NCBI RefSeq assembly: GCF_024713975.1
Contig: NC_091095.1
Span: 8,447,501 to 8,511,500 of the forward strand
Origin: Paralichthys olivaceus
Lineage: Eukaryota > Chordata > Actinopteri > Pleuronectiformes > Paralichthyidae
DNA length: 64,000 bases
Direction of reading: 5' to 3'
In this document: positions 1 through 10,961 of the stretch, piece by piece
Layout: each line of letters starts with the position of its first letter
Position numbering within the stretch: the first letter of the stretch is position 1
Made by a program: the position numbers and the translations under genes
The notes under the pieces: generated by a model
The model's database searches: none
Seen by the model: the letters and a program-made list of their open reading frames with translations, nothing else
What the model was told of the DNA's origin: nothing

Positions 1-61
1 GTCTTGATCACCACTCAAAGCGCTTCATAGTAGAGTTAAGCCATTCACTCATTCACACACA

Positions 62-62
<1 letters not shown>

Positions 63-102
<40 letters not shown>
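63..102. repeat. (AC)n microsatellite
   Basis: Uninterrupted AC dinucleotide run of about 20 units, read directly from the sequence. Confidence 0.97.
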
Positions 103-107
<5 letters not shown>

Positions 108-268
108 GTGCATCTATGTGCAGCCCTTTTTTCAATGTTTCTTTTAGTCTGAGCCCTGATGAGAACAAAAGCAATTGGGGAAAGAAAGATGAAAAGAAAT
201 GAGAGGCACTTCATACACTTCACACTTTCAGAGTGGTTGTTGTGTCTGTGCTGAATGCATCACCCGCC

Positions 269-270
<2 letters not shown>

Positions 271-302
<32 letters not shown>

Positions 303-312
303 CCCCCGCCCC
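271..312. repeat. Poly-C tract
   Basis: A run of 31 C followed by C-rich sequence with two G interruptions. Its exact length should be treated with care because long homopolymers are prone to assembly error. Confidence 0.9.
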
Positions 313-494
313 TTGCTGCAACTCATAGGCTTGTTATGCCTGTCTTAAGCCTAGTTTATGCTTCTGCGCCACGTACCTAACCTGGTCTTGAAACTGCTGT
401 GACATTTCTGAAAAAGAAACTGTTACGTGAAGGCAGACAATCAACTCTCAGGCACTGGAGGATGATCACCTCTTTGGACTTTCCACTACACCCC

Positions 495-3400
495 ATGGAA
501 ACTTTGAGATACTGGAGTTTACTATGTGGATATTTTGTGTTTATGTTCCTCACAACAGGAAGCAAAGGTAAAGGAATACTCTCTTTACTTTTTCACTACT
601 TTTGTGTTGTTAATGTGGTTTATGATTCACTTTTAATATCAAACTCATATTGATCAGTACATGGTGTATGATACTAATCAGATTTGAAATTAAGTTTCTG
701 CAGTAAAACTAGAACATCAGTCACAGAATGTTTTTTCACAAAATGTGGGCTTGTCAACCACTAACAGATGCACGGCATTGTGCAGCTTTCTCAGGTGTCA
801 GCCTGTAGTTTCCACTTATAGATTGGATGTATTTGTATTTCACTGATGTATATAACTTTAGCCTCTTCAGAATGGCAAGACTGAATTAATATAGAAGGTA
901 TTTTCAAGTGCTTTGCAGCAAAACAAAAAATTAAACAGGAGAGGTAAATGTAAAAGTGGAATAACAATAAATGAAAAGTTTTATAAAATAAGAACACTGC
1001 AGCTGCTTGTTGTTTATTTTTTGCTTGTTTATCTCTACAGAAAATACTTCTCTTTTTCTTCTGTAAAAATATGTAAAAACCAATTTTACTTGTGAATTTG
1101 ATCATCGTTTTAAAGACGTGTTCCTCTGAAGGGTCTGCGTGTATAGCTCCTACAAGTCCTGAGTGCTTCAGGAAAAATGCTGACGATTCTGTTTACACGT
1201 GTGAATGGAGCATGAACACGACTGATGGCAATGTGACATTTGACCTTTATTTTAAGTGAGTATGCTTTAAGTGTTTGAGCTGCAAAATATTGAAAAATCA
1301 ACTCAACTAACAAATTATCCATGGCAATTTCCCCTTTAAGTCTTACTTTAAGTTCTAAGTTGACTTTAAATTCTTTATCGCAAAGTTTACATATGTCCGA
1401 CTAGGTTTTGGGTTAGTGTGTCAAAAATAATGCATTAGAAATAAGATATTGTCTGATACTGTGTAGTAGTCTCAAGTCTGCTAATTATAAAACCTCATAT
1501 CTAATGACAATGTATTTCAGTTTCGTCCACTTTTTACGACTCATACCTAAATATTTATCCTTAGTCAAAAAAAGATTGAAAGCATTAACAAGACCAGGTA
1601 TACGATCTGTGAGGAAGAGCTCATCCGACGTCGAGAGGTTTACATTTGGGTGGAAGCTCATGTAAGAAACTCCAGCTGCTCATCGCCCAAGAGGTCTGTG
1701 GTGCTCGAAAACATAGGTAATTGATCATTCTCTGATTCCAGCTTCCACAATAGGAGATTTTTACAGTGAGTCTCATTCTCCAATATCCTCTGAAATTTTA
1801 AAATCACATACGTGACATTTTCTTCAAGTGAAAACGATGAATCTCATTGTTCACGTAAATTGAAAGTTCCTAGTTCCTAGCATTGGTAGATAACATGCAG
1901 GAGACTGCAGGAGAAGTGCAACCACAGAAATTGAACACACAGAAAAGAGAAGTCCTAACAAACAATCTATACAGACAGAGGAGCACGGGACTCCGAACGA
2001 AGGAAAAGCTTCAGGAGTTCTGAAGTGGAGGAGGGACATTTAGTCGCATCAGCAGCGGATATAAAATAACAAGATGATCCAGAAAAAAGATTTGATCTCA
2101 AATTTATGGTTTGGCCAAACAGAAAAAAACTTGCTGAACACTAGAAGGGATAAGGCTTCCCCTGAATTATCTGATCTAGATCAGATCATTGGACCCAGAA
2201 TAGACCTATATTTTAGATTTATTATTTAAGTATTTATTTATTTAAGTAGTGTGATCAATTCAATGATTATTGGATATTATGGTTTCCAAATAATTTACTT
2301 GAATTGATGTGTTACGGTAGTGTTCATTTATTTGGAGAGTTAATAATGCTTTTTAAAATAATGAGAAAAAAATATTCAATAAAAAGAGAAAATATTTTAA
2401 ATCCTATAATATAAAACTGTAAAATTGAAGGAAATACAATAATCATTCGAACATTTCGGCATTCAAATGTTGGCGACTGTGCTTTCGAGTGTGCAGTTTC
2501 TCTTCTATTCAAATCCCAAAGAAGAAACTGATGATTGAAAACTGCGTGAATAGGTTGTTGAATGAGACTCATTGTTTTCCTCCTCGTACTAACTGACAAC
2601 AAATTGTACGTTAAGTAAAATGAAGATATTCTTATACACATGTTTTTTTTGCTTCTCCTGAACAGTTAAGTATGATGCCCCACAAAATATCTCAATGTCT
2701 TGGTCAAAGAACAACCTCAGCTTAATGTGGAAGGCTGCAGACAATCATCCAGCTGCAGCCGAGGTCTGGTTCCGACGAAATGGACAAACCGAAGAATCAT
2801 GGGAAAAAGTAAGGCACATTTGTGTCTTGTCAGCAAATCTATTCTACTGAAGCTAATTTAGATTTTTGATTTTCTAAATAACCTTTTCTTCATTATTGTT
2901 ACAGATATTTATAAACAGCACCAGGAGTAAGTGCCCTCATGTCCTTGCAATCAACATTTTCTGTGTGAAACATTAGATCAGTGTTATTTCATGTTTTCTT
3001 TGGGTGATATATTTCTTTACCTTATGTGAATATACCTCCAGAAACGCACTGAATGGCCACACTGCTGTTTTTGTCTCTTTTATCCCACTAACTGAAAGTT
3101 TGCTAAATCTTATTTCACCTTTCCTCAGTCACAGCACCCAACTTTGGAAAACTCCCGACTTCACACTGTCCAACTGTGAAAAAAGAGGGAACTCCTGAAT
3201 GTACGTTCTGTTTGCTACATATCCAAAAACACACAACATTTTATTAATGCAACTTAGGAATTCCCTGGAGTCACATTTCTCCTCTTTTAGTTGAGGCTAC
3301 CATCTAGTACTAATGACCCCTGGCTGAAATTAAAGCAACACTATGTAACTTTTACTGAGTAATAATAGTCAGACTCCTGTCACATGACCACTCTCTGGAA

Positions 3401-6400
3401 GAAAGCAACTAGAACACAAAATGGAAGATAAATTACAAGCAACCCTGACCCTGCTGACAACACTGACGCACATGCCGAGTACAACAACTGTATGGTGGAT
3501 ATTACCCATGATCCCTGGCTTCCCGAACCAGAAGTGCCGCCACTGTAACAAATACACCAATTCTTGATCATTTTAACGTTTCCTCAAGAAATATTCAATG
3601 AATAAGATTAAATGAATGATTTCTAAGTCTTTTTAACTGCCTCACAGTTTAACATTACTCTTGAACTGGCTGGGCCTTATTCTGGCAAAACAAATGCTCA
3701 CAGGGTGAGGACTGAGAATGAAAGAGGAAACATTCTCCTTATTCCAAGTCAGAGTAGACTTGACAGAGCTGTCAAGCTTTATATGTACTATTTTAAAATA
3801 AAAAAATGCATAGTGTTTCTTTAACACACTATAGAGTAATCTATGACTACCTGACAATATTCGGTGCCAGATCAGAACATATTAGCATGAGTCTTTTTGT
3901 CCTTTAATAGGTATGAGGACAGAACTTTAAATGTCTAAAAACAAAATGTCTCCTCTGTCTTGTATCTACACAGACCAGGTGACGGTTGTGAATCTCTCGC
4001 ATCATTCAGCTCACAAGATTCAGATCAGACAACGGTCCACTCAGGTCAAAGACCCTCTGTGGAGCGACTGGTCTCCAGAGGTGATTGTTCCTGCAGGTGA
4101 ACCCATGTTATCTCCTCACATTAGTGCATGGATCATAGGTTTTATTGTTTATTTGTCGTGTTTTGGATTAAAAAATCATTATCCTGCTATGAAATCATTT
4201 GTTGGTGGTAGCTCAACAAAAAAAAAAGAGTGATCAGTCATGAAGCGGCTCTAGATGAAATAGAGGAGTCAAATCAATTCACACACATGAATCACAAAGG
4301 GGCACTGCCACAGTGAGGAGCGTGAAATCCCCAGACTGTTTCAGGTACAATTAGAAATGTGTCACCACCCTCACCCCAACACCTTCCATCATTTTACATG
4401 TCTAAGGTTTTAATTCCTTGAAATTCACACAGGTTCCTTTTCTCTACCTGGAAAACTATGAACTGATGGACCTATCTCATATATTTTGTTGACTTGTATA
4501 CTTCCATCCAAAATCTTTCCAACAATGTTCTAAAAATTTTTATTCAAGGTTATTTACTTTACGTGGCTTTATCTGTCTGTTATAACGTCTGGGTCAAATG
4601 ACATGTGACGAAGGAAAAACACACCGCTGTTTTTCTCATGATTATTTAGTGTTTGTTGCATTTATAAAACATTGGGACCCATGATCCCACACTGCTTCAC
4701 AACTTTTTATTATATTTTGATTCCAACAAACTCCTGGCTGAAGTTCTATTGTACCTTTAAAACTGTTTTCAATTGTTGAAATAAAACTGAATTTATTTTC
4801 TCTTTTTTGTTTTTACTGCAGAGCTTGCACACGAGCCTGAAGTCACCATGACCACCAAACGTTTGAATGGCACTCGAGAGGTTACGCTGAATTGGAAGGT
4901 AAATCAGTGACGGAAAAACAACACCAGAGCATCCACTCATCTGATCATTTAAAAATGGTGTGTGTGTGAGAGTCATTTACCTGCCCCCCCCCCCCCCGCC
5001 TGGGTTGAACCATGCCTTTCTGAACTGGTGCTATTTCCATGTGTTTGAACTGAGGTGTCTTCTGCTCCTCTTCAGCTGATGTCCCACGCAGCAGGAGTGA
5101 TCTACAGACAGTCTTCTCATGGATGTCCTTGTATGAGGACAGAGAAGAGGAGACAAGACATCAAAACAAATAATTTCACCATTTATGTGTCATACTCTCC
5201 CGTCAACATCTCTGTGATTGCCATAAACGCAGCAGGGTGTTCTCCTACAGCAACCGTTCTAGTGCCAGCCGAATCTACTGTGGATTTAAAAAGTAGGCCC
5301 AAGTGTTTGTTTGTCAAATATCATGAGTAATAATTATTAAACAGAATTTAATTGAAGTATTTCTCTCTCGGACAGTTTGTGACAAAACGGTGGATAATAA
5401 AACAAGCAAGAAGAATTGTAAGCAGTGGTACAAGCTTCAAGATGGAGATTTGAAGCCAGAACATGTGATAACTTTAGCAAGTAAGAGAAAACAAGCAAGG
5501 GAGCAAGAAAGAAAGAGTGAGTACTTTAAATCACACAACTTTAACACTGTTTTCATTGTTTTTTTCCCAAACAATAACTTCAGATTTGAATTACCATTTC
5601 AAAATGCCAAATATATGACAATGCAAATGAAAAACCAAACTCAGGGGATTTTCTACTGTGTAGAAACACCACTTTGACTTTACTCTTGTTGTGTCACACT
5701 GGAAACATTTGGTGCATCATACACCTGATCTACACACTTCCTGTTTCTGTTCCAGGCATAGCTCTGTTACAGGATTATGTTGGCTATCTTTACTTTGAAC
5801 ACATGTGTGACGGTGGGAAGCCGCGGACAGTTAAAATGTGCCTCTACTACCAAAAAGAGGGAGGTAAGTGTCTTTGAATTAGATTTCCCTGCATGCTGTG
5901 TGCACTGGATGCACACTCCAAACGGGAAGATGTCAACTGCGTCGGTCTAAAACACTTAGTGCCAGGCAAGGGGCAGAACCCAGATGTAAACTTGATTGTC
6001 CTCTAATGGCTGGTTGCAGTGTAAATCAAAAACCACACCTCCTGCATGTTAGTAGATGGGACATGGACCAAACTGAAAAGTCAAAGTGCACAAAATAACA
6101 TTGTCATGCCACTTCTCAGGTAAATTAGGTTTTAATATGATATTTGATGCTATGAAAAAGGGAAATGCAATAAAAGCTAAATTATAAAAATATTTCTTTA
6201 GGAGGGATTAGGGTAAAGAAGAGAAAGATTTCCTGAGGAACCCAGTAATGAGGATGATTGTTGAGGAGATGATGCTAATAAATGCATCTCAGTGTCTAAC
6301 CCCAATGTATTTCTTTTCCTTGTCAGCACCGCGCAGCAAGCCTCAGGATATCACTGTTTTGGGTCAAACTCACAATTCCTCTATACTCTCCTGGAAAGCG

Positions 6401-8483
6401 ATCGCCTCTGAGGACCAGCGAGGTTTTCTTACACACTACAGCCTGTGCAGTGTGAAAATGGGTTCACAGGATGAGCTGAGAGGTGTGAAAGACACAGTTT
6501 TAATCATCAGCTGAAACTGTTTGTTGAAAGGGTTTTGCAGAACCAGACAGACACAGATAAATTATTTGTGTACAACTTTTGATACCTATCTTTTAAATGA
6601 CAAACTTTCACTTACATTGTGTGAGATGATGAAATTTGCCAATGACTTCAGATACATGAATTTCACTGTGATGCTTTTCATCATTTTGTTTCATCAGAGT
6701 GCCATAATATATCAGTCTCATTAAGAAAATACCGTCTGGAAAACTTGACACCAGGAGCAAAATACAATATCAGCCTGGCCGGAGTGACCCGAGCGGGAAC
6801 AGGACCCACAGCCACAGTCACTATTTACACGCTGCAAGAGAAACATGTGAATGGTATCAGACCTTTAGAATCAGCTCCCATGTTGAAGCAGCTTTGCAGT
6901 TTTTCCACATGCGGATACAAACTAATTTTCCCCATCTTCCTTTTCTCCACCCAAATTAGTGTGGTTGAGTTTCGGCCTGCTATTTGGGTTCTTCTTAACC
7001 TCGACAATGTGCACCGTTATCTTGAAGAGGTAGGTGACCGCCATACTTTTAATAATAATAATCTTACAAGCTACAGCACGAACTCCCTTTGTAGGGAAGG
7101 TGTGGACATTTTTTGTATCAAACCATGTGACAGGATAATATGAAAATGTTTGTAATCGTTTTCCATTTCTTAGTTTTTTATTTTTTGGTGGAACTGTTGA
7201 AACTCTTCTGTGACATATCACAGTAACATTAGCAATAAAATACAGCAAACAGACTGTCAAATCTGTATTTACCTTTAGCTGACTGCAGCTACCATAAACT
7301 TGTGGTGATGCCAGTAAACACTAGTAATGAATTGAGTAAGAGTGCATTTGATCGTGCGGCCGGCAGTTAGGCAGTTAGTTCAATTTGTGTTCATATCTAG
7401 ATCAGGAGGCAGATCCAGGGTTTTGTTTTCCCCTTTCTTAAAAATGTTGAGATAGTTAAACATTGTCACAGATTTCCCCTGGAACAACTCATGTAAGTTG
7501 ATATAAAAAAACATATTTAGGGGGCTGATGAGTGTGTGAAATTTGGTGCAGCTTGAATGAATTAATGGGACTGTTGGTAGCGGTATATGCTCTACTACTA
7601 CTCCACTGAGTGCCATTCTAGTTCCCCCTGGATTGATCTTTTTTCACAGTTTCTACTCTGTTCTCATGCTCAGAATCCAAAACAAGATCTTTCCTCCTGT
7701 GCCGGCGCCTGTTATTCCAGAATTCTTACCCAATCAACTGAAGAGTCAGGTAAAAAAACATTTATAGAATTGACAACATATGTAATAAAAAATAGTGTTC
7801 TACGATTAAAAGAAGGATTTTTTTAATATATGTTTTAAGAAGTGATTTGAAAAATGTCACTGATTCTGCAAATTTTGTGACTGATGTGACAAAAAGTCTT
7901 TTTGCGATCTGCAATCAATTACAAGCACAAGTTGAGTAAAGTGAACTTTTTCAGTGGCTCGATATGTTAACTTTAAATTTATTGAAATACTTCTAATATC
8001 TGAGGCATTAGAGTGATTTCAGAGCAAGAAACTAAAACAGTGACCTGTTCCATTGAGTTGTTGTATTGTTTATGGAGCAAGTCAAGAATTTGATAGCACA
8101 GCGCAGTTCAGTTTTGACCACTGATTCTTCCTGTCCTGTTTTAACGTGACCTAAATCAGGAAATGCTGGAGAGGAAAGAAGAGGTGCATAAGCTGATACT
8201 GCTGCAGCTGCATCCAGAGGGGAAGACTGTCCCTCAAGAAGCAGAGGAAACCGCCGCCCTCCGAGGAAAGTGGGGTTCTGGGAGTGACGAGGATGAGGAT
8301 GTGGATGAAGGTGATTCGAGGATGTCAGAGGGAAGTGGAGATGAGATTCCTGGCTCTACAGATCAGAAGCAGAACAGCTCCAGAGTCAAAGAACTAACGG
8401 ATCTAGAGCAGGTGGACAGTGAGATCGCCATGCTGATATACAGGAATGGTTTGGTCTTTGATGTAAAGACAGATTCACCTTAA
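495..8483 (+). CDS. il12rb1: Class I cytokine receptor, interleukin-12 receptor beta-1-like (16 exons)
   Basis: Exons: 495-567, 1132-1255, 1565-1716, 2666-2808, 2905-2926, 3129-3200, 3974-4096, 4822-4898, 5076-5292, 5376-5516, 5756-5863, 6327-6482, 6698-6853, 6960-7029, 7674-7749, 8160-8483. They total 2034 nt (677 aa) with all phases compatible. Seen: signal peptide METLRYWSLLCGYF; CxnCEW in the first domain; WSDWS at about residue 225, closing a cytokine-binding module; three further fibronectin-III domains; a membrane helix at about 522-543; and a 134-residue tail with a Box1-like PPVPAP. Family knowledge: IL-12Rbeta1 (human 662 aa) has this five-domain layout and a short tail that binds TYK2 for IL-12/IL-23 signalling. 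The fourth domain (QWYKLQDGDL) and Box1 resemble the human protein as recalled. The gene shares the 19p13.11 block with klhl26. IL27RA has the same layout and is the main alternative. The first acceptor (1131) and the exon 10 donor are the least certain joints. Confidence 0.72.
7375..7625 (+). repeat. Dispersed MITE-like repeat copy (CTCCGCCAAG family), diverged
   Basis: Lies between the transmembrane exon and the Box1 exon of the receptor gene. It carries phrases shared with the better-preserved copy at 34023-34360 read in reverse (AAATTTGGTGCAG and a Gln/Gly-neutral A-rich core). It ends in a widespread teleost phrase, CACTGAGTGCCATTCTAGTT. The end that should read CTTGGCGGAGGTA is eroded. 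Confidence 0.5.
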
Positions 8484-8767
8484 AATGGATGAAGTGCAGA
8501 TTCGACCTCATCCCAAGCACAAAATCTTTTACATATTTTTTTACCTTTACAGAAGACTGGAATAATGAATTCTGTTCAGTTTTGAAAGTTGCATCTTTTT
8601 AGTATAGTAAATAGTATTTCAAATATTTCATCTTTTCATGTAGCATTGGTTTTGCTGTTACGTCTTTGTATTGTGGAATAGTATTTTGCCAGTGATATGT
8701 TTCACAAAGAGACCAGTATGTGATATAAGCAGGGTTGACAAGTCAGACTTCGTCACTGCACGTTGTT

Positions 8768-8773
8768 AATAAA
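8768..8773 (+). terminator. Polyadenylation signal of the receptor gene
   Basis: AATAAA lies 285 nt after the TAA stop at 8481-8483. It is the first canonical hexamer downstream. Confidence 0.6.
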
Positions 8774-8929
8774 CACTTTTGGTGGCGTGGTCTTGTTCAG
8801 ACTATAGACTGGATTTACAGAAGGACGACTCATCACTTCATCCCACTATCCAAAGTGTCTTGGATATGAACGCTGCCATCTTGTGCAAATGACATCATTT
8901 GGAGCCAGAGACCAATCATGAGCACGTCT

Positions 8930-9272
8930 CAGCTGTCGATCATCACTCACTAGACCACCTGCCCGCTTGACCACCATGGGATCTCGAGCCTTCAGCCACT
9001 CTGCGCCCCGCCTCTGGAACTCCCTCCCCCCGACATCTTTAATATTGACTCTCTCCATTTTCAAATCCCGTCTCAAACCCCGTCTTTTTAAACTGGCATA
9101 TTCAGTTTGATTGTTTTCCATTTGGCCAAACTACAGAATGTTTTATTCACTGTTTATTTTATTGATCTTTTAGATTTTTTTTTTGTTCTGTTTTTATCTC
9201 AGCCTTGTAAGTTGTCCTTGAGTGCTGTGAAAGGCGCCTATGATTTAAATGTATTATTATTATTATTTACTG
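8930..9272 (+). mobile_element. 5'-truncated LINE, end of ORF2 plus 3' tail (L2/CR1-Rex type)
   Basis: One frame ends with GSRAFSHSAPRLWNSLPP, then a block like FKSRLKPRLFKLAYSV before a stop. This is the hallmark C-terminus of reverse-transcriptase ORF2 in teleost L2/Rex-type LINEs. The 3' UTR ends with GAAAGGCGCCTATGATTTAAATG and a (TAT)n tail at about 9251-9272. Only the extreme 3' end remains, as expected for incomplete reverse transcription. The exact 5' limit is uncertain. Confidence 0.75.
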
Positions 9273-9844
9273 TAAAGACTGTGGCCCATTGTCAGTGTAA
9301 AACGAAACATAAGATGAAGAAGCAGTGGATGTGAAGGCTGAGCAGCAAAAAAAGTGATCCTGTGGTGAGGTAATCATGTGACAGGAAGTGCTCGCGACAG
9401 AGAGATGATGGCCTTTAGAAAAGGTAGCTCATGCAAGGTGAAAAGACTTGGATTAGTCATAACCAGAGACCTCTGTGGGTTTCAAACTAGAGCATGTCAG
9501 GTTGATTTACTATAATTGATGACAGACTTAAATGTACTGCAGCAATGCATTTTAATTTCTCAGCAGAAAAACTGGTTGTATGGTTGATTTAGGCGTTAAT
9601 TCAGCAGGAGTGTCACTTTTTAGTGTCACATACTTTATCTCTCACCACAGTGAGATCAATATCATGTGTCCCGACCACAGACAGCAGATAAAATCTGATG
9701 AATATGATTTGTGGCTAAAATACTATCTAGCGACACCACATTGCTTTGTCTGTGTGTATAAATACAGTACACACGTTTGTTCCACACAGAGCTTTTTTTT
9801 GTTAACGGTGCTAGATATATACAGTGTGTGCAACTGCAGATGAA

Positions 9845-9960
9845 TGGATCTGGATCTGCACCAATATTTAATGGGTTGTTCCCTGACCCATTCCATACAG
9901 ATTTTGTGGAAATCTGACCAGTTTTGTGAAATCTTGCCCACAAACAAATTGAAGGATGTG
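9845..9960 (-). repeat. Dispersed MITE-like repeat copy (CTCCGCCAAG family), fragment
   Basis: The segment GGATCTGCACCAATATTTAA followed by a GGGTTGTTCCCTGACCCATTCC-like phrase matches the interior of the element at 34023-34360 in the same orientation. Terminal repeats are not visible. Confidence 0.5.
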
Positions 9961-10639
9961 CAGAAAAGTGGGTCTGGACGTTCTGCGAAAGTTGCCTTTC
10001 ACATGAACGATGCAGCAAGAGGTGATCTGCTCAGACGAGTTCTCGACAACACAGACATCTCCAGGGTGTTCAGATGAGGGTGCTGCAGGACGTCATGCAT
10101 GAACTCTGCAGGGATCACGTGTTTTTATTTACAGCATCTCCTGCTGTGTCCTCCCATCGGCTCCTCAGGACTTTCTGCGGACTATATACTTATGGACTGG
10201 GTGGAGTAAGTCTGCAAAAAGGTGGGAGACTCTCACTCGAACGTTTGCATTCGCACATACAGCCTCTCGGGAGAATGTCAGGAGATTATCCAGAGTTCCA
10301 CTGTATTTGTAGGATAATTCAGTTGTCATCTGGATAGTAAAATATGGATCACGTCTGTGTTCACGCATCTCTTCTCAGGTGAAGTCTTTTCAGCCAATCA
10401 TGCTTGAGATGATGAATGTGACACCTTCACACAAGTTCCTACTGTCTCGATTTTGAAAATACGGCCTTGTGCCTTGAAAAGGTTGGTTTCTTTGCACTTT
10501 AGTCGCATCTGAATCTCGACACAGTTTAGAAACATCTGTATTGAGCCTCTCACTCCCATCGATACTGTGCCAGTGTACCTTCTTCTGATTTTAAGCTTCT
10601 GGTACAACACTTCAACATTTCCCACCTGCTGAAAACAAC

Positions 10640-10961
10640 GTGGAGCCTCATTTCCGTTCGGGGACACATCGTTCAACCTCTAGCGGTTTGTTTGGGAACC
10701 AACACATCCATGATGGGAACTACAGGCCTGCACGTGTATTAATGGAACAGTGGCGCCTGTCAGTGGTCAGAGGCTGTCAGTACAGGGGGAGGACAGGTAG
10801 ACAGGAGGTCATCACTGGACCTCAGGCTGCTGCTCTCCCTCGGTGCCTGGAACAACAGGCGGTCTCCACACTTTCCGAACACCATGAACGGATCAGCCGA
10901 GCTGCTGACCTCGTCTCCCCGCTCATGAAGATGCCCCATGCGGGCTGCTCTGTGCTAGAAC
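10640..10961 (+). promoter_or_regulatory. Probable klhl26 promoter and 5' UTR, moderately CpG-rich
   Basis: The sequence before the klhl26 start becomes richer in G+C and CpG and stays so into intron 1 (to about 11150). This is the usual look of a vertebrate housekeeping promoter. No TATA box was seen. Open frames across this segment are ascribed to base composition. Confidence 0.45.

Larger units (their letters stand above)
1..494. other. Upstream flank of the cytokine-receptor gene with simple repeats
   Basis: No gene is recognisable before the receptor start at 495. The stretch holds an (AC)n run at 63-102 and a poly-C run at 271-312 with scattered G. The bases just before 495 may be 5' UTR. 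A longer in-frame ATG exists at 399, but the residues it would add (rich in K and R) do not form a signal peptide, so the ATG at 495 is preferred. Confidence 0.6.
8774..10639. other. Spacer between the receptor gene and klhl26
   Basis: No gene seen. It contains a LINE 3' fragment (about 8930-9272), a diverged copy of the CTCCGCCAAG repeat (9845-9960), and otherwise unique sequence without a convincing reading frame. Confidence 0.6.

Noticed and set aside
3369-3571. Two antisense frames of 63 codons in receptor intron 6
   Set aside because: Short, overlapping, no recognisable domain and inside an intron of a well-supported gene.
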